DNA of 64,000 bases. Source: Gammaproteobacteria bacterium. Lineage in GTDB: Bacteria > Pseudomonadota > Gammaproteobacteria > Competibacterales > Competibacteraceae. Position numbers and translations under genes: made by a program. The notes below the pieces were generated by a model that was not told the DNA's origin, did no database searches, and was given only the letters and a program-made list of their open reading frames with translations. Shown one piece after another: positions 17,758-26,618 of this stretch (within the stretch, counting starts at the first letter, position 1; each line of letters starts with the position of its first letter). The stretch is taken from assembly GCA_024235035.1 (NCBI GenBank), contig JACKNE010000010.1:62001-126000 (forward strand). Direction: 5' to 3'.

Positions 17758-18758
17758 ACGAATCCTTTTCTTCGATTGCCGCAAACCCGCCTTCCAGCGC
17801 TGAATTGCAATGGGCTGGAGATTTCCTGCAAACACTGCGCGACGAAGTTGGCCAAGCACTGATCGGTCAGCAAGCGGTGGTCGACCAAGTGCTGATGGCC
17901 CTGAGCGCCGCTGGTCATGCCTTGATCGAAGGGGTGCCAGGGCTGGGCAAGACCCTGCTGGTACGGGCGCTAGCGGCCTGCGTCGATGCCTGCTTCGCCC
18001 GCATCCAGTTTACCGCTGACCTGATGCCCAGCGATGTGACCGGCCATGCCTTATACAACCTGCGAGAAGAGCGATTTGAAATCCGCCGGGGACCGGTGTT
18101 CTGCCATTTCCTATTGGCCGATGAAATCAACCGTGCTCCGGCTAAGACCCAGGCGGCGCTCCTGGAGGTGATGCAGGAAGGGCAGGTCACTATCGAGGGT
18201 CAGTCATTTCCGCTACCGCCGCCGTTCATGACCTTGGCGACCCAGAACCCGGTCGAACATGAAGGCACCTATCCCTTGCCGGAAGCGCAACTGGACCGAT
18301 TTTTGCTAAAAATTCAGATCGATTATCCTTCCATTGAAGAAGAAACTGCATTGCTGCGATCGGTGACTGGCGGCCAGGTTGGCGATAAACTGGATCTGTC
18401 GCGGGTGCGGGCTGTGGCGGATCTCGAAGCCGTGTTGAATCTGCAACGAATCGCTGCCCGGTTGCATGTGGGCGATGCTGTGCTGGATTATGTGGTGCGA
18501 TTCGTGGTGGCGACCCGTAAGACGCCCGGTTTTGCTATTGGCGCTGGACCGCGCGGCGGCATGGCCCTGATTCGCACAGCTCGCGCCCAAGCTTTATTGA
18601 ACCACCGTGATTTTGTCACTCCGGATGACGTTAAGAGCATCGTCAAACCAGCCTTGCGCCACCGGTTGACACTAGCCGCCGAGTATGAGATGGAAGGGAC
18701 ACAAGTCGATGAAGTCCTGGATGATCTGTTGAAACAGGTAGCAGCGCCGCGAGGTTAG
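17754..18758 (+). CDS. MoxR-family AAA+ ATPase
   Basis: 334 residues. Walker A EGVPGLGKTLL, Walker B-region FCHFLLADEINRAPAKTQAALLEVMQE, sensor FMTLATQNPVEHEGTYPLPEAQLDRFLLKI, and GPRGGMALIRTARAQALLNHRDFVTPDD are all present and in the usual order, and length is normal. MoxR ATPases act as chaperones that mature or insert metal centres or membrane complexes, usually together with a DUF58/von Willebrand partner. No DUF58 gene is present next to it; the neighbour is mobB. It ends the RDD-SpoIIM-DUF4129-DUF4350-MoxR operon. Confidence 0.93.
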   Translation: MNESFSSIAANPPSSAELQWAGDFLQTLRDEVGQALIGQQAVVDQVLMALSAAGHALIEGVPGLGKTLLVRALAACVDACFARIQFTADLMPSDVTGHALYNLREERFEIRRGPVFCHFLLADEINRAPAKTQAALLEVMQEGQVTIEGQSFPLPPPFMTLATQNPVEHEGTYPLPEAQLDRFLLKIQIDYPSIEEETALLRSVTGGQVGDKLDLSRVRAVADLEAVLNLQRIAARLHVGDAVLDYVVRFVVATRKTPGFAIGAGPRGGMALIRTARAQALLNHRDFVTPDDVKSIVKPALRHRLTLAAEYEMEGTQVDEVLDDLLKQVAAPRG

Positions 18759-18778
18759 AGAGGTCATTGCCGATACCG

Positions 18779-19318
18779 ATGAAAATTCTTGGTATCAGTG
18801 GTTGGAGTGGTTGCGGCAAGACCACGCTGATTGTCGCCTTGATTCCTCGGTTGCAGGCGCGAGGTCTGCGTGTGTCCACCCTCAAGCATACCCATCACGA
18901 CATGGATCTGGATGCTCTGGGCAAAGATACCTGGCGCCATCGCGAAGCTGGTGCGCATGAAGTGATGTTAGCCACTGGCCGACGCTGGGTCTTGTGGCAT
19001 GAGTTGCGCGCGGCGCCGGAACCGCCGCTGGCCGAACTGGTGACGCACCTGCAAGCGGTGGATTTGGTGTTGGTGGAGGGCTGGAAAACCGAGGCTTATC
19101 CCAAGTTGGAAATCTGGCGGCCTGTTGCCGTGGATAAACCACCACGCTTTCCGCATGATCCTATGGTGATTGCCGTTGCGTGTGAACCGCCGCTCGATCC
19201 GGCCCAGTATGGCCGCCCCGGTTTGCCAAGTTTTCCACTCGCCGATCTGGACCGCATTGCTGATTTCATCGGCTGGTTTGCCCGTGCCGCCGAAAACGGT
19301 ACCGGTGATTGGGAATAG
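18779..19318 (+). CDS. mobB: Molybdopterin-guanine dinucleotide biosynthesis adaptor MobB
   Basis: 179 residues from ATG 18779 (MKILGISGWSGCGKTTL); an in-frame TTG at 18767 lies closer to the AGAGAGG site and could add four residues. The P-loop GWSGCGKTTLI is followed by the family's STLKHTHHDMDLDALGKDTWRHREAGAHEV and the LVLVEGWKTEAYPKLEIWRP motif, which binds GTP/Mg. MobB assists MobA in attaching GMP to molybdopterin to make the bis-MGD cofactor. It lies 20 bp after moxR on the same strand, so it may be cotranscribed. No mobA or molybdoenzyme is in the window. Confidence 0.92.
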   Translation: MKILGISGWSGCGKTTLIVALIPRLQARGLRVSTLKHTHHDMDLDALGKDTWRHREAGAHEVMLATGRRWVLWHELRAAPEPPLAELVTHLQAVDLVLVEGWKTEAYPKLEIWRPVAVDKPPRFPHDPMVIAVACEPPLDPAQYGRPGLPSFPLADLDRIADFIGWFARAAENGTGDWE

Positions 19319-19443
19319 GCGCGAAGGTTGCGAAGAGAAAGTTCGAAATGATCAAAAAGCAATCGAAGCCGATTGGATTGAGCATGCGTGGACAGGATTC
19401 GCTCTTGGAGCCTAGCTGAGTCGCGCCGCCCTTGGGTAGCGCA

Positions 19444-19485
19444 CCAACGCCGATGATGGTCATGGACGACGACGATCGGCGTTGG
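19444..19485. terminator. Hairpin between convergent mobB and fba
   Basis: A perfect 11-bp inverted repeat (CCAACGCCGAT at 19444-19454, ATCGGCGTTGG at 19475-19485) with a 20-base loop lies 22 bases beyond the fba stop on its strand. It could end transcription in both directions. There is no T-run, so intrinsic termination is uncertain. Confidence 0.4.
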
Positions 19486-19506
19486 AGTTGGGGACTTTGC
19501 GTCAGC

Positions 19507-20577
19507 TTACAGACACAGCGACTTGCCCTTGGAACCCAGATCGGTGAAAGCTTCATCCAGGCGAGCGACCATGTTCTGTTCCGCAGCACGCAGATACTTG
19601 CGCGGATCATAATACTTCTTGTACGGCTTGTCGGTTTCCGGATCGACCTGATACAGGAAGGCCTTGGGATTGTCGGTGACGAACTTGCCAATCGCTTCTG
19701 AATAGGCGAATTGCAGATCAGTGTCGATGTTCATCTTGAACACCCCGTAGCTGACGGCCTCAGTGATCTTCTCTTTCTCCGAGCCGGAACCACCGTGGAA
19801 CACCAGATTGAGCGGTTTGCCAGCGGTCTTGTGCTCTTTTTCGATGAGCGCCTGGGAGTTCTTGAGGATCTCTGGGCGCAGTTGAACATTACCGGGCTTA
19901 TAGACGCCATGCACGTTGCCGAAAGACGCAGCGACCGAGAAATGGCCGATGGGCGATAGCCGCTCGTAGGCTTGCAGCACATCTTCCGGTTGGGTGTAGA
20001 GATGGGAGTTGTCGGCGCTTTCTTCCAGCTCGCTGCCGATGCCGTCTTCTTCGCCGCCGGTGACGCCGAGTTCGATTTCCAGGCTCATGTTCAAGGGAGC
20101 CATGCGCGTGAGGATCCGGGCGCATTCGCCAAGATTGAATTCCATCGGGTCTTCGGAAAGATCCAGCATGTGTGAACTGAACAGCGGCTTACCGTTCTGC
20201 TTGAAGTATGCCTCGCCGTGATCCAGCAGCGCCTCGACCCAGGGAATCAGGCCCTTGTTGGCATGGTCGGTGTGCAGCACGACACATACCCCATAGTGTT
20301 CGGCCAACAGATGAACATGCATCGCCGCCGCCACCGCGCCCAGCACCTTGGCCTTGAATCCGTCCTTCATACCCTGCCCAGCGTAAAATTGCGCGCCGCC
20401 ATTGGAAAGTTGAACGATGACATCAGATTGATTCTTGGCGGCGGCTTCCAGAACCGCGTTGATAGTGCTGCTGCTGGAAACGTTGACCGCCGGCAGAGCA
20501 TAACCGCCTTCTTTGGCGGCGCTAACCAGGGTCAGATAATCTTTGCCGGAAACCACGCCGGGTTTGAGCTGTGCCAT
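19507..20577 (-). CDS. fbaA: Class II fructose-bisphosphate aldolase
   Basis: 356 residues, close to E. coli FbaA. Family motifs: VNVSSSSTINAVLEAA, QLSNGGAQFYAG, HTDHANKGLIPWVEALLDHGE (zinc-binding His and catalytic Asp), EIELGVTGGEEDG, FGNVHGVYKPGNVQL (His ligand), LVFHGGSGSEKEKI (phosphate loop), and KMNIDTDLQFAYSEAI. It splits fructose-1,6-bisphosphate into two triose phosphates in glycolysis and condenses them in gluconeogenesis. The long insert EESADNSHLYTQPEDV marks subclass A. It stands as a single-gene unit on the minus strand; no Calvin-cycle genes are beside it. Confidence 0.96.
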   Translation of the reverse strand: MAQLKPGVVSGKDYLTLVSAAKEGGYALPAVNVSSSSTINAVLEAAAKNQSDVIVQLSNGGAQFYAGQGMKDGFKAKVLGAVAAAMHVHLLAEHYGVCVVLHTDHANKGLIPWVEALLDHGEAYFKQNGKPLFSSHMLDLSEDPMEFNLGECARILTRMAPLNMSLEIELGVTGGEEDGIGSELEESADNSHLYTQPEDVLQAYERLSPIGHFSVAASFGNVHGVYKPGNVQLRPEILKNSQALIEKEHKTAGKPLNLVFHGGSGSEKEKITEAVSYGVFKMNIDTDLQFAYSEAIGKFVTDNPKAFLYQVDPETDKPYKKYYDPRKYLRAAEQNMVARLDEAFTDLGSKGKSLCL

Positions 20578-20763
20578 GAATGCATCCTCTTAGTGTGCTA
20601 GGGTGAGTGAAACTACTTGATGAAGAATGGCCACCATTCAGGATAGAGAAACTGAATGATGACCGCAAAATTCAGTATAGCCTTTGCGCCGCTTTCGTAG
20701 TAGCTATGTTCACTGCTTGTCTGGTGGCGGGTGTTCAGCGCAGGTCGCCGGCAAGGTGGGGTT

Positions 20764-21996
20764 TTACCCAATACTGAGGATGATCAGCAGCGCAACGATA
20801 GCGACGCCGGCAGCGATCAATCCGCCGATCAAGATCTTGTGCAGCCGAGCGGTGGATGGGGCCTGCAACGCCAGTTGTTGCAGAGCTTGCTGGATATCAT
20901 TCAAGGTATGCGATTGCTCCTGAGCCTGCTGTTCGATTTCATCGAAACGTTGCTCGTGATCGTCGAGCAATTGCGCGAATTCGGTGGCTTCCAGCGCTGT
21001 CAGTCGTTCGTGTAATGCGACTAGCTGGCCATGCAGTTCGCGAAGAACCGGATCGAACTTGCCGAACTGTTCTGCTTGCGCACCTAGCCATTTTTCCAGC
21101 GCCGCGAGTTGCTCCCGGTCGGCGCGCAGCGCTTCGGCGCTGCGCGCTTGTTCTTCGTTGAGTTGCTGTTCGAGGTGGTTGACTCGCTCGTTGAGCTTGC
21201 TCAGGGTTGCCAGGGCATTTTCTCGCTGGGATTGTTCCTGTTTGTGAAGATTGGTGAGGGCGCCGATGTGGTCATTGATTTCCTGGGCCTGTGTTCGCGA
21301 GCGTGCGGTCAGCGTCGCTAGTTCACGCGTGTGGGCCTCCAATTGCTCCCGATGCTTCAACAACTGCGTCCTGAGAGTTTTTTCCAGCTCTGCGTTTGTT
21401 TGCCGAATACTTTGCAATTCCTGACGAAAGGTGTCCAGAGTAGCTGCGACTGCATGGGCCTGTTGGCTGTGGGCCGTGGTTGTCTCACGCAGAGCGATCA
21501 AGTCGTCTTGGACAGTTTGTATCTGCTGGTGCATCGTGTTCACCGACGCTGTGGTTTGGTCGGTCCGCTCCCCATAGGCGTTGCTTGCTTCGCGTAGGCG
21601 AGCCAAGTCGTTCTGGGTGGTGTGGAGTTCTTCTCGGAGCGCCGTTATCCCTGTGGTCAGTGCATGAGTTTGCTGGTCATGGGTATGATTGGCTTCGCGC
21701 AACGTGGCGAGATCGGTTTGGGTTTCCTGGAGTTCGTGGCGGAGGGCATCTACTGTCGCTATGAGTGCATCGACTTGCTGGCTGTGAGCGTTGCCAGCTT
21801 TGCGTAGAGCCGCTAAATCGTTCAAAGTTCCCTGGATTTCCTGGCGAATTGTATCCAGCGTAACCATCATTTCGTCCGCCCGTTGACCGTGCGTAGCGCA
21901 GGCATCAAGCAGAGTCGCCAAGTCATGTTGGGTTCCTTGAAAGCGCTCGCGGATCACTTCCAAGGCGTGGTTGAGGGGTTCGTCAGGCGTACTCAT
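20764..21996 (-). CDS. Tail-anchored coiled-coil protein with five 35-residue tandem repeats
   Basis: 410 residues, not recognised as a named family. From residue 22 to 196 there are five consecutive 35-residue units, each starting like TQNDLARLREAS and containing H/Y at position 15, an alcohol/Gln-rich middle and a final helix ending RxELQ; 35 residues equal five heptads. The remainder (about 200-380) is continuous coiled coil rich in Gln, Glu and Leu. The C-terminus is a single membrane helix (KILIGGLIAAGVAIVALLIILSIG) with no residues beyond it, so the protein would be anchored by its tail with the rod in the cytoplasm, or exported if type II; no signal peptide is seen. It is expressed as a lone gene, 187 bp upstream of fba on the same strand. 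Possible roles are structural or scaffold-like; none is shown. Confidence 0.75.
   Translation of the reverse strand: MSTPDEPLNHALEVIRERFQGTQHDLATLLDACATHGQRADEMMVTLDTIRQEIQGTLNDLAALRKAGNAHSQQVDALIATVDALRHELQETQTDLATLREANHTHDQQTHALTTGITALREELHTTQNDLARLREASNAYGERTDQTTASVNTMHQQIQTVQDDLIALRETTTAHSQQAHAVAATLDTFRQELQSIRQTNAELEKTLRTQLLKHREQLEAHTRELATLTARSRTQAQEINDHIGALTNLHKQEQSQRENALATLSKLNERVNHLEQQLNEEQARSAEALRADREQLAALEKWLGAQAEQFGKFDPVLRELHGQLVALHERLTALEATEFAQLLDDHEQRFDEIEQQAQEQSHTLNDIQQALQQLALQAPSTARLHKILIGGLIAAGVAIVALLIILSIG
21409..21933 (-). repeat. Five tandem 105-bp coding repeats
   Basis: These encode the five 35-residue units of the coiled-coil protein. Units are diverged in sequence but identical in length, with no gaps, so heptad phase is kept across the array. 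Confidence 0.75.
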
Positions 21997-22129
21997 GAGG
22001 GTCCTCTGAATGCAGGGGTTTAGGTATGCTGGTTAGCGCGTAAGTGTAGTGGGTTCGGAAACATGATTCCGAACAGAGAATTTCGTCAATGTATGCTAAA
22101 AGGGGCTGAAAAACCGGTTTTCCGACACC

Positions 22130-22660
22130 ATGCATAAAGTCACCTCTTCCATTTTCCTGGTTGGCCCGATGGGCGCCGGCAAGACGACCATCGGCCGTCG
22201 ATTGGCGCAGGCGCTGAAGTGGGCTTTTTTCGATAGCGATCAAGAGATTGAGCAGCGCGCGGGCGCCGATATCCCCCTAATCTTCGAATTGGAAGGCGAG
22301 GCTGGATTTCGTCTCCGTGAGAAAGCGGTGATCGCTGAGCTGACCCAACGCCGGGACATCGTGCTGGCTACCGGCGGCGGCGCCGTGCTCGATCCTGACA
22401 ATCGTTGCTGTCTAGCTGGACGCGGTTTTGTCGTTTACCTGTACGCCTCGGTGGAAGAACAGCTTCGCCGAACTCGCTATGACAGCCACCGACCCTTATT
22501 GCAAACCGCTGACCCCGGCGCCCGATTGGCAGCGCTGTTTACCGCGCGTGATCCGCTCTATCGGGTTGTCGCCGATCTGATCGTTGCCAGCGATGTTCAA
22601 GCACCACGTATCATCGTCCAGCGGATTCTTGCCCATGTTCAGGAGATACTCCCCCTATGA
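22130..22660 (+). CDS. aroK: Shikimate kinase
   Basis: 176 residues. P-loop GPMGAGKTTIGRRLA, shikimate-binding FFDSDQEIEQRAGADI (Asp) and FRLREKAVIAELTQ (Arg), the ATGGGAVLDPDNR loop, and the lid region YDSHRPLLQT all match AroK. It phosphorylates shikimate in the chorismate pathway. Its TGA overlaps the aroB ATG (22657-22660), the common aroKB operon. Confidence 0.97.
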   Translation: MHKVTSSIFLVGPMGAGKTTIGRRLAQALKWAFFDSDQEIEQRAGADIPLIFELEGEAGFRLREKAVIAELTQRRDIVLATGGGAVLDPDNRCCLAGRGFVVYLYASVEEQLRRTRYDSHRPLLQTADPGARLAALFTARDPLYRVVADLIVASDVQAPRIIVQRILAHVQEILPL

Positions 22661-23733
22661 AAACCCTGTATGTCGAGCTTGGCGATCGTCGCTATCCTAT
22701 CTACATCGGCCCTGGTCTTCTGGCACGACCCGAATTGCTGGGTTCGCACATCCCTGGACAGCAGGCACTGGTCGTCAGTAACACCACTGTCGCTCCGTTG
22801 TATCTGGAGCCGGTGCGCGCCGCCTTGGGTGGACGACGCCATGAAGTGGTGATCTTACCCGATGGCGAGCAGTACAAGACCCTGGATACGCTCAACGAGG
22901 TTTTTACCGCCCTGCTGAGTCACCGCTTCGACCGCAACTGTACGGTCATCGCGCTCGGTGGTGGCGTCATCGGTGATTTGGCGGGGTTCGCTGCTGCTTG
23001 CTACCAGCGCGGTGTCCACTTCATGCAGATTCCCACGACGTTGTTGGCTCAGGTGGATTCTTCGGTCGGTGGCAAGACGGCGGTCAATCATCCATTCGGC
23101 AAGAACATGATCGGGGCATTTTATCAACCGCTTTGTGTGCTGGCTGACACCAATACCTTAGCTACCCTGCCAGATCGTGAGCTGAGCGCCGGCCTGGCTG
23201 AAGTGATCAAGTATGGGTTGATTCGTGATCTGCCGTTTCTGGAATGGCTGGAAGCCAACTTGGATGCGCTTCTGGCGCGCGACGCCGCGGCGTTGAGCGA
23301 GGCTATCGAATGCTCCTGCCGGAACAAGGCGGAAGTCGTCGCTGCCGATGAGCGGGAAACCGGCGAGCGGGCTTTGCTCAATCTCGGTCATACTTTCGGC
23401 CATGCTATCGAAACGGGAATAGGTTACGGGGAATGGCTGCATGGCGAGGCTGTGGCGGTGGGAATGATTCTGGCGGCAGAGCTATCGGCGCGATTGGGTT
23501 GGTTGTATCGGGAACAGGTGGATCGAGTTCGGCGGCTGTTGGAACGAGCCCGTTTGCCATTGCAACCACCGCCGGGATTAACACCCGATGATTTTTTGCG
23601 GTTGATGGCGGTAGATAAAAAGGTCAAGGATGGTCAGTTGCGGCTGATCCTACTGCGCGAATTGGGGCGGGCGGTTATCGCCAGCGATGCTCCTCCTCGC
23701 CTTGTGAAAGAAACGCTGGAGCAGGCGCTTTGA
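22657..23733 (+). CDS. aroB: 3-dehydroquinate synthase
   Basis: 358 residues. NAD-binding features (DGEQYKTLDT; ALGGGVIGDLAGFAAA), the substrate region QIPTTLLAQVDSSVGGKTAVNHPFGKNMIGAFYQP, and zinc ligands Glu (SAGLAEVIKYG), His (LLNLGHTFGHAIE) and His (LHGEAVAVGM) are present. It converts DAHP to 3-dehydroquinate, the second step of aromatic amino acid synthesis. It is coupled to aroK. The usual gammaproteobacterial neighbours (damX, dam) do not follow; 275 bp without a gene separates it from the next, convergent gene. Confidence 0.97.
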   Translation: MKTLYVELGDRRYPIYIGPGLLARPELLGSHIPGQQALVVSNTTVAPLYLEPVRAALGGRRHEVVILPDGEQYKTLDTLNEVFTALLSHRFDRNCTVIALGGGVIGDLAGFAAACYQRGVHFMQIPTTLLAQVDSSVGGKTAVNHPFGKNMIGAFYQPLCVLADTNTLATLPDRELSAGLAEVIKYGLIRDLPFLEWLEANLDALLARDAAALSEAIECSCRNKAEVVAADERETGERALLNLGHTFGHAIETGIGYGEWLHGEAVAVGMILAAELSARLGWLYREQVDRVRRLLERARLPLQPPPGLTPDDFLRLMAVDKKVKDGQLRLILLRELGRAVIASDAPPRLVKETLEQAL

Positions 23734-24008
23734 GCCGAGGACGGACCGCGATCCGCTAAGCAGTCGTCAGGAACATGTGCATGTTGAGCATAGCGAAGCC
23801 CAATAAATTTATTAGTTTCAACATGTTGTGATTTTTTTCTCAGCCCAATCTACCCATCATTTTTAGCTTTTAAATTGGTCAAGCACTACGACCGTTCATG
23901 AATATTTTGCTGATTTTCGGTAGGATGCTCCCTCCGTAGACAGTAAGTATGGATCATTGCGGGATCATTGCGATATGCTGTCTTGTCGGAGGGCGATGGT
24001 AAATCGTG

Positions 24009-24635
24009 CTATGGCAGCAGATCGCCACCGGCAATGGGATAATCAATGCCGGCGTGTTCCAGATCGGCGAAGGTGGTTGCATGGAGCGCTGGGTCGATAT
24101 CCAATCCCAGTAGCAGACCGATTTGCGACAATGAGAAGATGCCGCGCACCGCTAAGTGGCCTGTCGCAGGGTGGGTGTCCACCACCATCGCATGTTGCCG
24201 ATTGACGCGACGCAGCGTGGCGATGATGTCGCCGACCCGCGCCTTCACGATATCCTCCATCAACAAGACTTCCAACTTCGGTTGCAGGGTCATGATGTCA
24301 GCGACCAATAAGTCTTCCCAGTGACCACCAGCCTTGGCCAAAATGCGCTCTGGCTTTTCCCCTTCGATATCGCGACTGGTAATCAGTCCAACGATATGGC
24401 CGTCTGTGTCACGCACCAATAGCATGCGTACTCCACGCTTGACCATAGTTTCCTGCGCCTTGTTGAGCGAGGTGTCTAATTCGATGGTATACGCAGTGAC
24501 CAAGCTGAGATCGGTCATCACCGACAAAGCGGGTTCGTCAGGAGTGATATGTTCAGGCAAATGCTGCTTCGGGCGAAAATAGCTGGCGCCGGCTTCCAAA
24601 TGATGAAAGGTCAATGTTTGGTAAGTTTGAGACAT
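24009..24635 (-). CDS. Tandem CBS-domain protein
   Basis: 208 residues from ATG 24635, preceded by GGAG at a 10-base spacing. Two CBS modules: ALSVMTDLSLVTAYTIELDTSLNKAQETMVKRGVRMLLV...IVGLITSRDI, and a second with LLVADIMTLQPKLEVLLMEDIVKARVGDIIATLRRVNRQHAMVVD...VRGIFSLSQIG. There is no attached catalytic or transport domain. CBS pairs usually bind adenine nucleotides and regulate a partner. It lies 101 bp downstream of the Nudix gene on the same strand and may be cotranscribed with hemE and Nudix. Partner unknown. Confidence 0.86.
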   Translation of the reverse strand: MSQTYQTLTFHHLEAGASYFRPKQHLPEHITPDEPALSVMTDLSLVTAYTIELDTSLNKAQETMVKRGVRMLLVRDTDGHIVGLITSRDIEGEKPERILAKAGGHWEDLLVADIMTLQPKLEVLLMEDIVKARVGDIIATLRRVNRQHAMVVDTHPATGHLAVRGIFSLSQIGLLLGLDIDPALHATTFADLEHAGIDYPIAGGDLLP

Positions 24636-24736
24636 CGGGGATGATCTCCAGGCGAGTGCAAGAAAAGTTGAAGTTGAAGGTATAGGATCTGAAAAGAGAC
24701 ACCGTGTCGCCTTTCCTTGGGGCTGTTTAGAGTCGC

Positions 24737-25231
24737 TTAGAATCGTCGCATAGACCGGGCGATAATGCCGTCGGTCCATTCCAGAATCGCCCGGACCCGT
24801 GGGGTCAGCATGCCCCATGCTTCGGTGCGGTCAACCCAGCGGAATTCGCTGTGTTCGGGACGACCCAACTCGGGATTCAATGGCAACCGCACCTCGGTAC
24901 CCGGCGACTCAGCAATATAGTAGCGGGCAACTTTACGCCCCTGATTATAAGGGTGGGTTTCGCGGTAGACATCGCCCCAGCGAAATCGCAATCCCGTCAG
25001 CGTAGTTTCTTCTTCCACTTCACGAACAGCCGCTTGTAATGGCGACTCGTCGATTTCTACCACACCTTTAGGAAAATCCCAGTAATTGTAGGCTCGCAGC
25101 AGCAAATAGTCGTAATGCTTGCCAGTCCAATGCATCACGACGACCCCGGAGGACAGGATGCGAGGGCTGGCTGGCTTCAGGGGCATGGTGCGATTCACTG
25201 GGTGGTCCCACTTAATTTCCAATTCCGGCAT
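24737..25231 (-). CDS. Nudix hydrolase, bis(5'-nucleosyl)-tetraphosphatase-like
   Basis: 164 residues. The Nudix box is complete in spacing: G(5x)E(7x)REVEEET from GVVEIDESPLQAAVREVEEETTL, with Thr in place of the usual Gly near the end. The lead-in SSGVVVMHWTGKHYDYLLLRAYNYWDFPKG is typical of diadenosine tetraphosphate hydrolases of this class, and the C-terminal ILEWTDGIIARSMRRF is helical. It would hydrolyse a nucleoside diphosphate-linked substrate; which one is not readable. Its start lies 20 bases inside the 3' end of hemE, pointing to coupling. An internal Met at 25186 is an alternative start. Confidence 0.86.
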   Translation of the reverse strand: MPELEIKWDHPVNRTMPLKPASPRILSSGVVVMHWTGKHYDYLLLRAYNYWDFPKGVVEIDESPLQAAVREVEEETTLTGLRFRWGDVYRETHPYNQGRKVARYYIAESPGTEVRLPLNPELGRPEHSEFRWVDRTEAWGMLTPRVRAILEWTDGIIARSMRRF

Positions 25232-26291
25232 GATAGGGTCTGCTCAATTCATGCACGGCCTCCACCAATACTCGGGCATGTTCCGGGTCAACACCGGGTT
25301 GGATGCCATGTCCCAGGTTAAATACGTGGCCGGGACCTGAACCGAAATCCGCCAGCACCTGAGCAACTTGCCGGCGAATCTGGTCGGGCGCAGCGTATAG
25401 TACGGCAGGATCGAGATTTCCTTGCACGGCAACTTGGCTGCCAATTCGCCGGCGGACCTCATTGAGATCGACGGTCCAATCGACGCCCACCGCTGTGCAA
25501 CCAGTCGCAGCGATCTCTTCCAGCCAAGCACTACCTCCCTTGGTAAACAAGATGACCGGCGCTTGTTCATTGCTGGTTCCGCGAATCAGATCCGCGACGA
25601 TCCACGCCAAATAAGCTAGCGAAAATTCCCGATAGGCGCTTGGGGTCAAAATACCGCCCCAGGTGTCGAATACCATCAATGCCTGCGCACCGGCAGCCAG
25701 TTGGGCGTTCAGGTAGGCAATGACTGCTTGGGTAGTGACTTCCAACAGGCGGTGTAATAGCGCCGGTTGGTCATACAGCAACCCCTTTACTCGGGCGTAG
25801 TCCTTGCTGGAGCCGCCTTCGATCATGTAAGTCGCCAGCGTCCACGGGCTGCCGGCAAAGCCGATCAGTGGCACTTGACCGTGCAACTCCTGGCGAATCA
25901 ACCGTACAGCATCCATCACATAGCGTAGTTCCACTTCTGGATCAGGTACAGACAATTGCTCAATATCTGCTGACGAACGCACCGGTCGGGCGAACTGCGG
26001 TCCTTCGCCCTCACTAAACGACAAACCCAGGCCCATGGCGTCCGGCACGGTCAGGATGTCTGAAAATAGAATGGCGGCATCAAGCGGGAAACGAGCCAGC
26101 GGTTGCAGCGTGACCTCACAGGCTAATTCCGGGGTTTGGCACAAGCGCATGAAATTGCCGGCGCGCGCGCGGGTGGCGCGGTATTCTGGGAGATAGCGAC
26201 CTGCTTGTCGCATCAGCCAGACCGGGGTGACATCCACTGGCTGGCGGCGTAGTGCTCGCAACAGGCGATCATTATGTAGTTTGGTAATCAT
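25212..26291 (-). CDS. hemE: Uroporphyrinogen decarboxylase
   Basis: 359 residues, the family's usual length. Signatures: PVDVTPVWLMRQAGRYLPEYRATRA (substrate-binding Arg), LQPLARFPLDAAILFSDILTVPDAMG with the catalytic Asp, GFAGSPWTLATYMIEGGSSKDY, VFDTWGG, and the C-terminal VFNLGHGIQPGVDPEHA. It decarboxylates uroporphyrinogen III to coproporphyrinogen III in heme and tetrapyrrole synthesis. It is first of a minus-strand group with Nudix and CBS genes. Confidence 0.97.
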   Translation of the reverse strand: MITKLHNDRLLRALRRQPVDVTPVWLMRQAGRYLPEYRATRARAGNFMRLCQTPELACEVTLQPLARFPLDAAILFSDILTVPDAMGLGLSFSEGEGPQFARPVRSSADIEQLSVPDPEVELRYVMDAVRLIRQELHGQVPLIGFAGSPWTLATYMIEGGSSKDYARVKGLLYDQPALLHRLLEVTTQAVIAYLNAQLAAGAQALMVFDTWGGILTPSAYREFSLAYLAWIVADLIRGTSNEQAPVILFTKGGSAWLEEIAATGCTAVGVDWTVDLNEVRRRIGSQVAVQGNLDPAVLYAAPDQIRRQVAQVLADFGSGPGHVFNLGHGIQPGVDPEHARVLVEAVHELSRPYHAGIGN

Positions 26292-26618
26292 GATGGCTTG
26301 GTGTGATATCTAAAACCCGGTATGGGTATTTGGCGAAGCGAGCTTTTTACCCAATTTTGATGGTGATTTCACACTAAGTGTGCCAAGGTTCTGGAGTAAC
26401 GTCCATGAGTGGATCGTTTAGAAGCTAATAAGAATATTTCTTCAATGAGTTAGAAGAAATAGGGGGGATCGCCTGAGGAGAGAACAGTAACTTTTCAATC
26501 GGCTAACTTGCCGTAAACTGTGAGATTAGGTCTCTTGGAATCTCTCCAAGAACCCTCTCTCCTTGCGAGAGAAGGGGAGGGAAGGGGAGGTGGCGCCGGC
26601 AGAGAATCGATTCCCGCG
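26292..26618. repeat. Intergenic region with two adjacent hairpins downstream of gltD
   Basis: No gene is seen in these 327 bp. Near the gltD end are two palindromes: TCTTGGA/TCCAAGA (26533-26551, five-base loop) and CCCTCTCTC/GAGAGAaGGG around CTTGC (26553-26576). The second belongs to the common CCCTCTCC...GGAGAGGG type of short interspersed repeat in Proteobacteria. They could terminate gltBD transcription. Confidence 0.5.
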
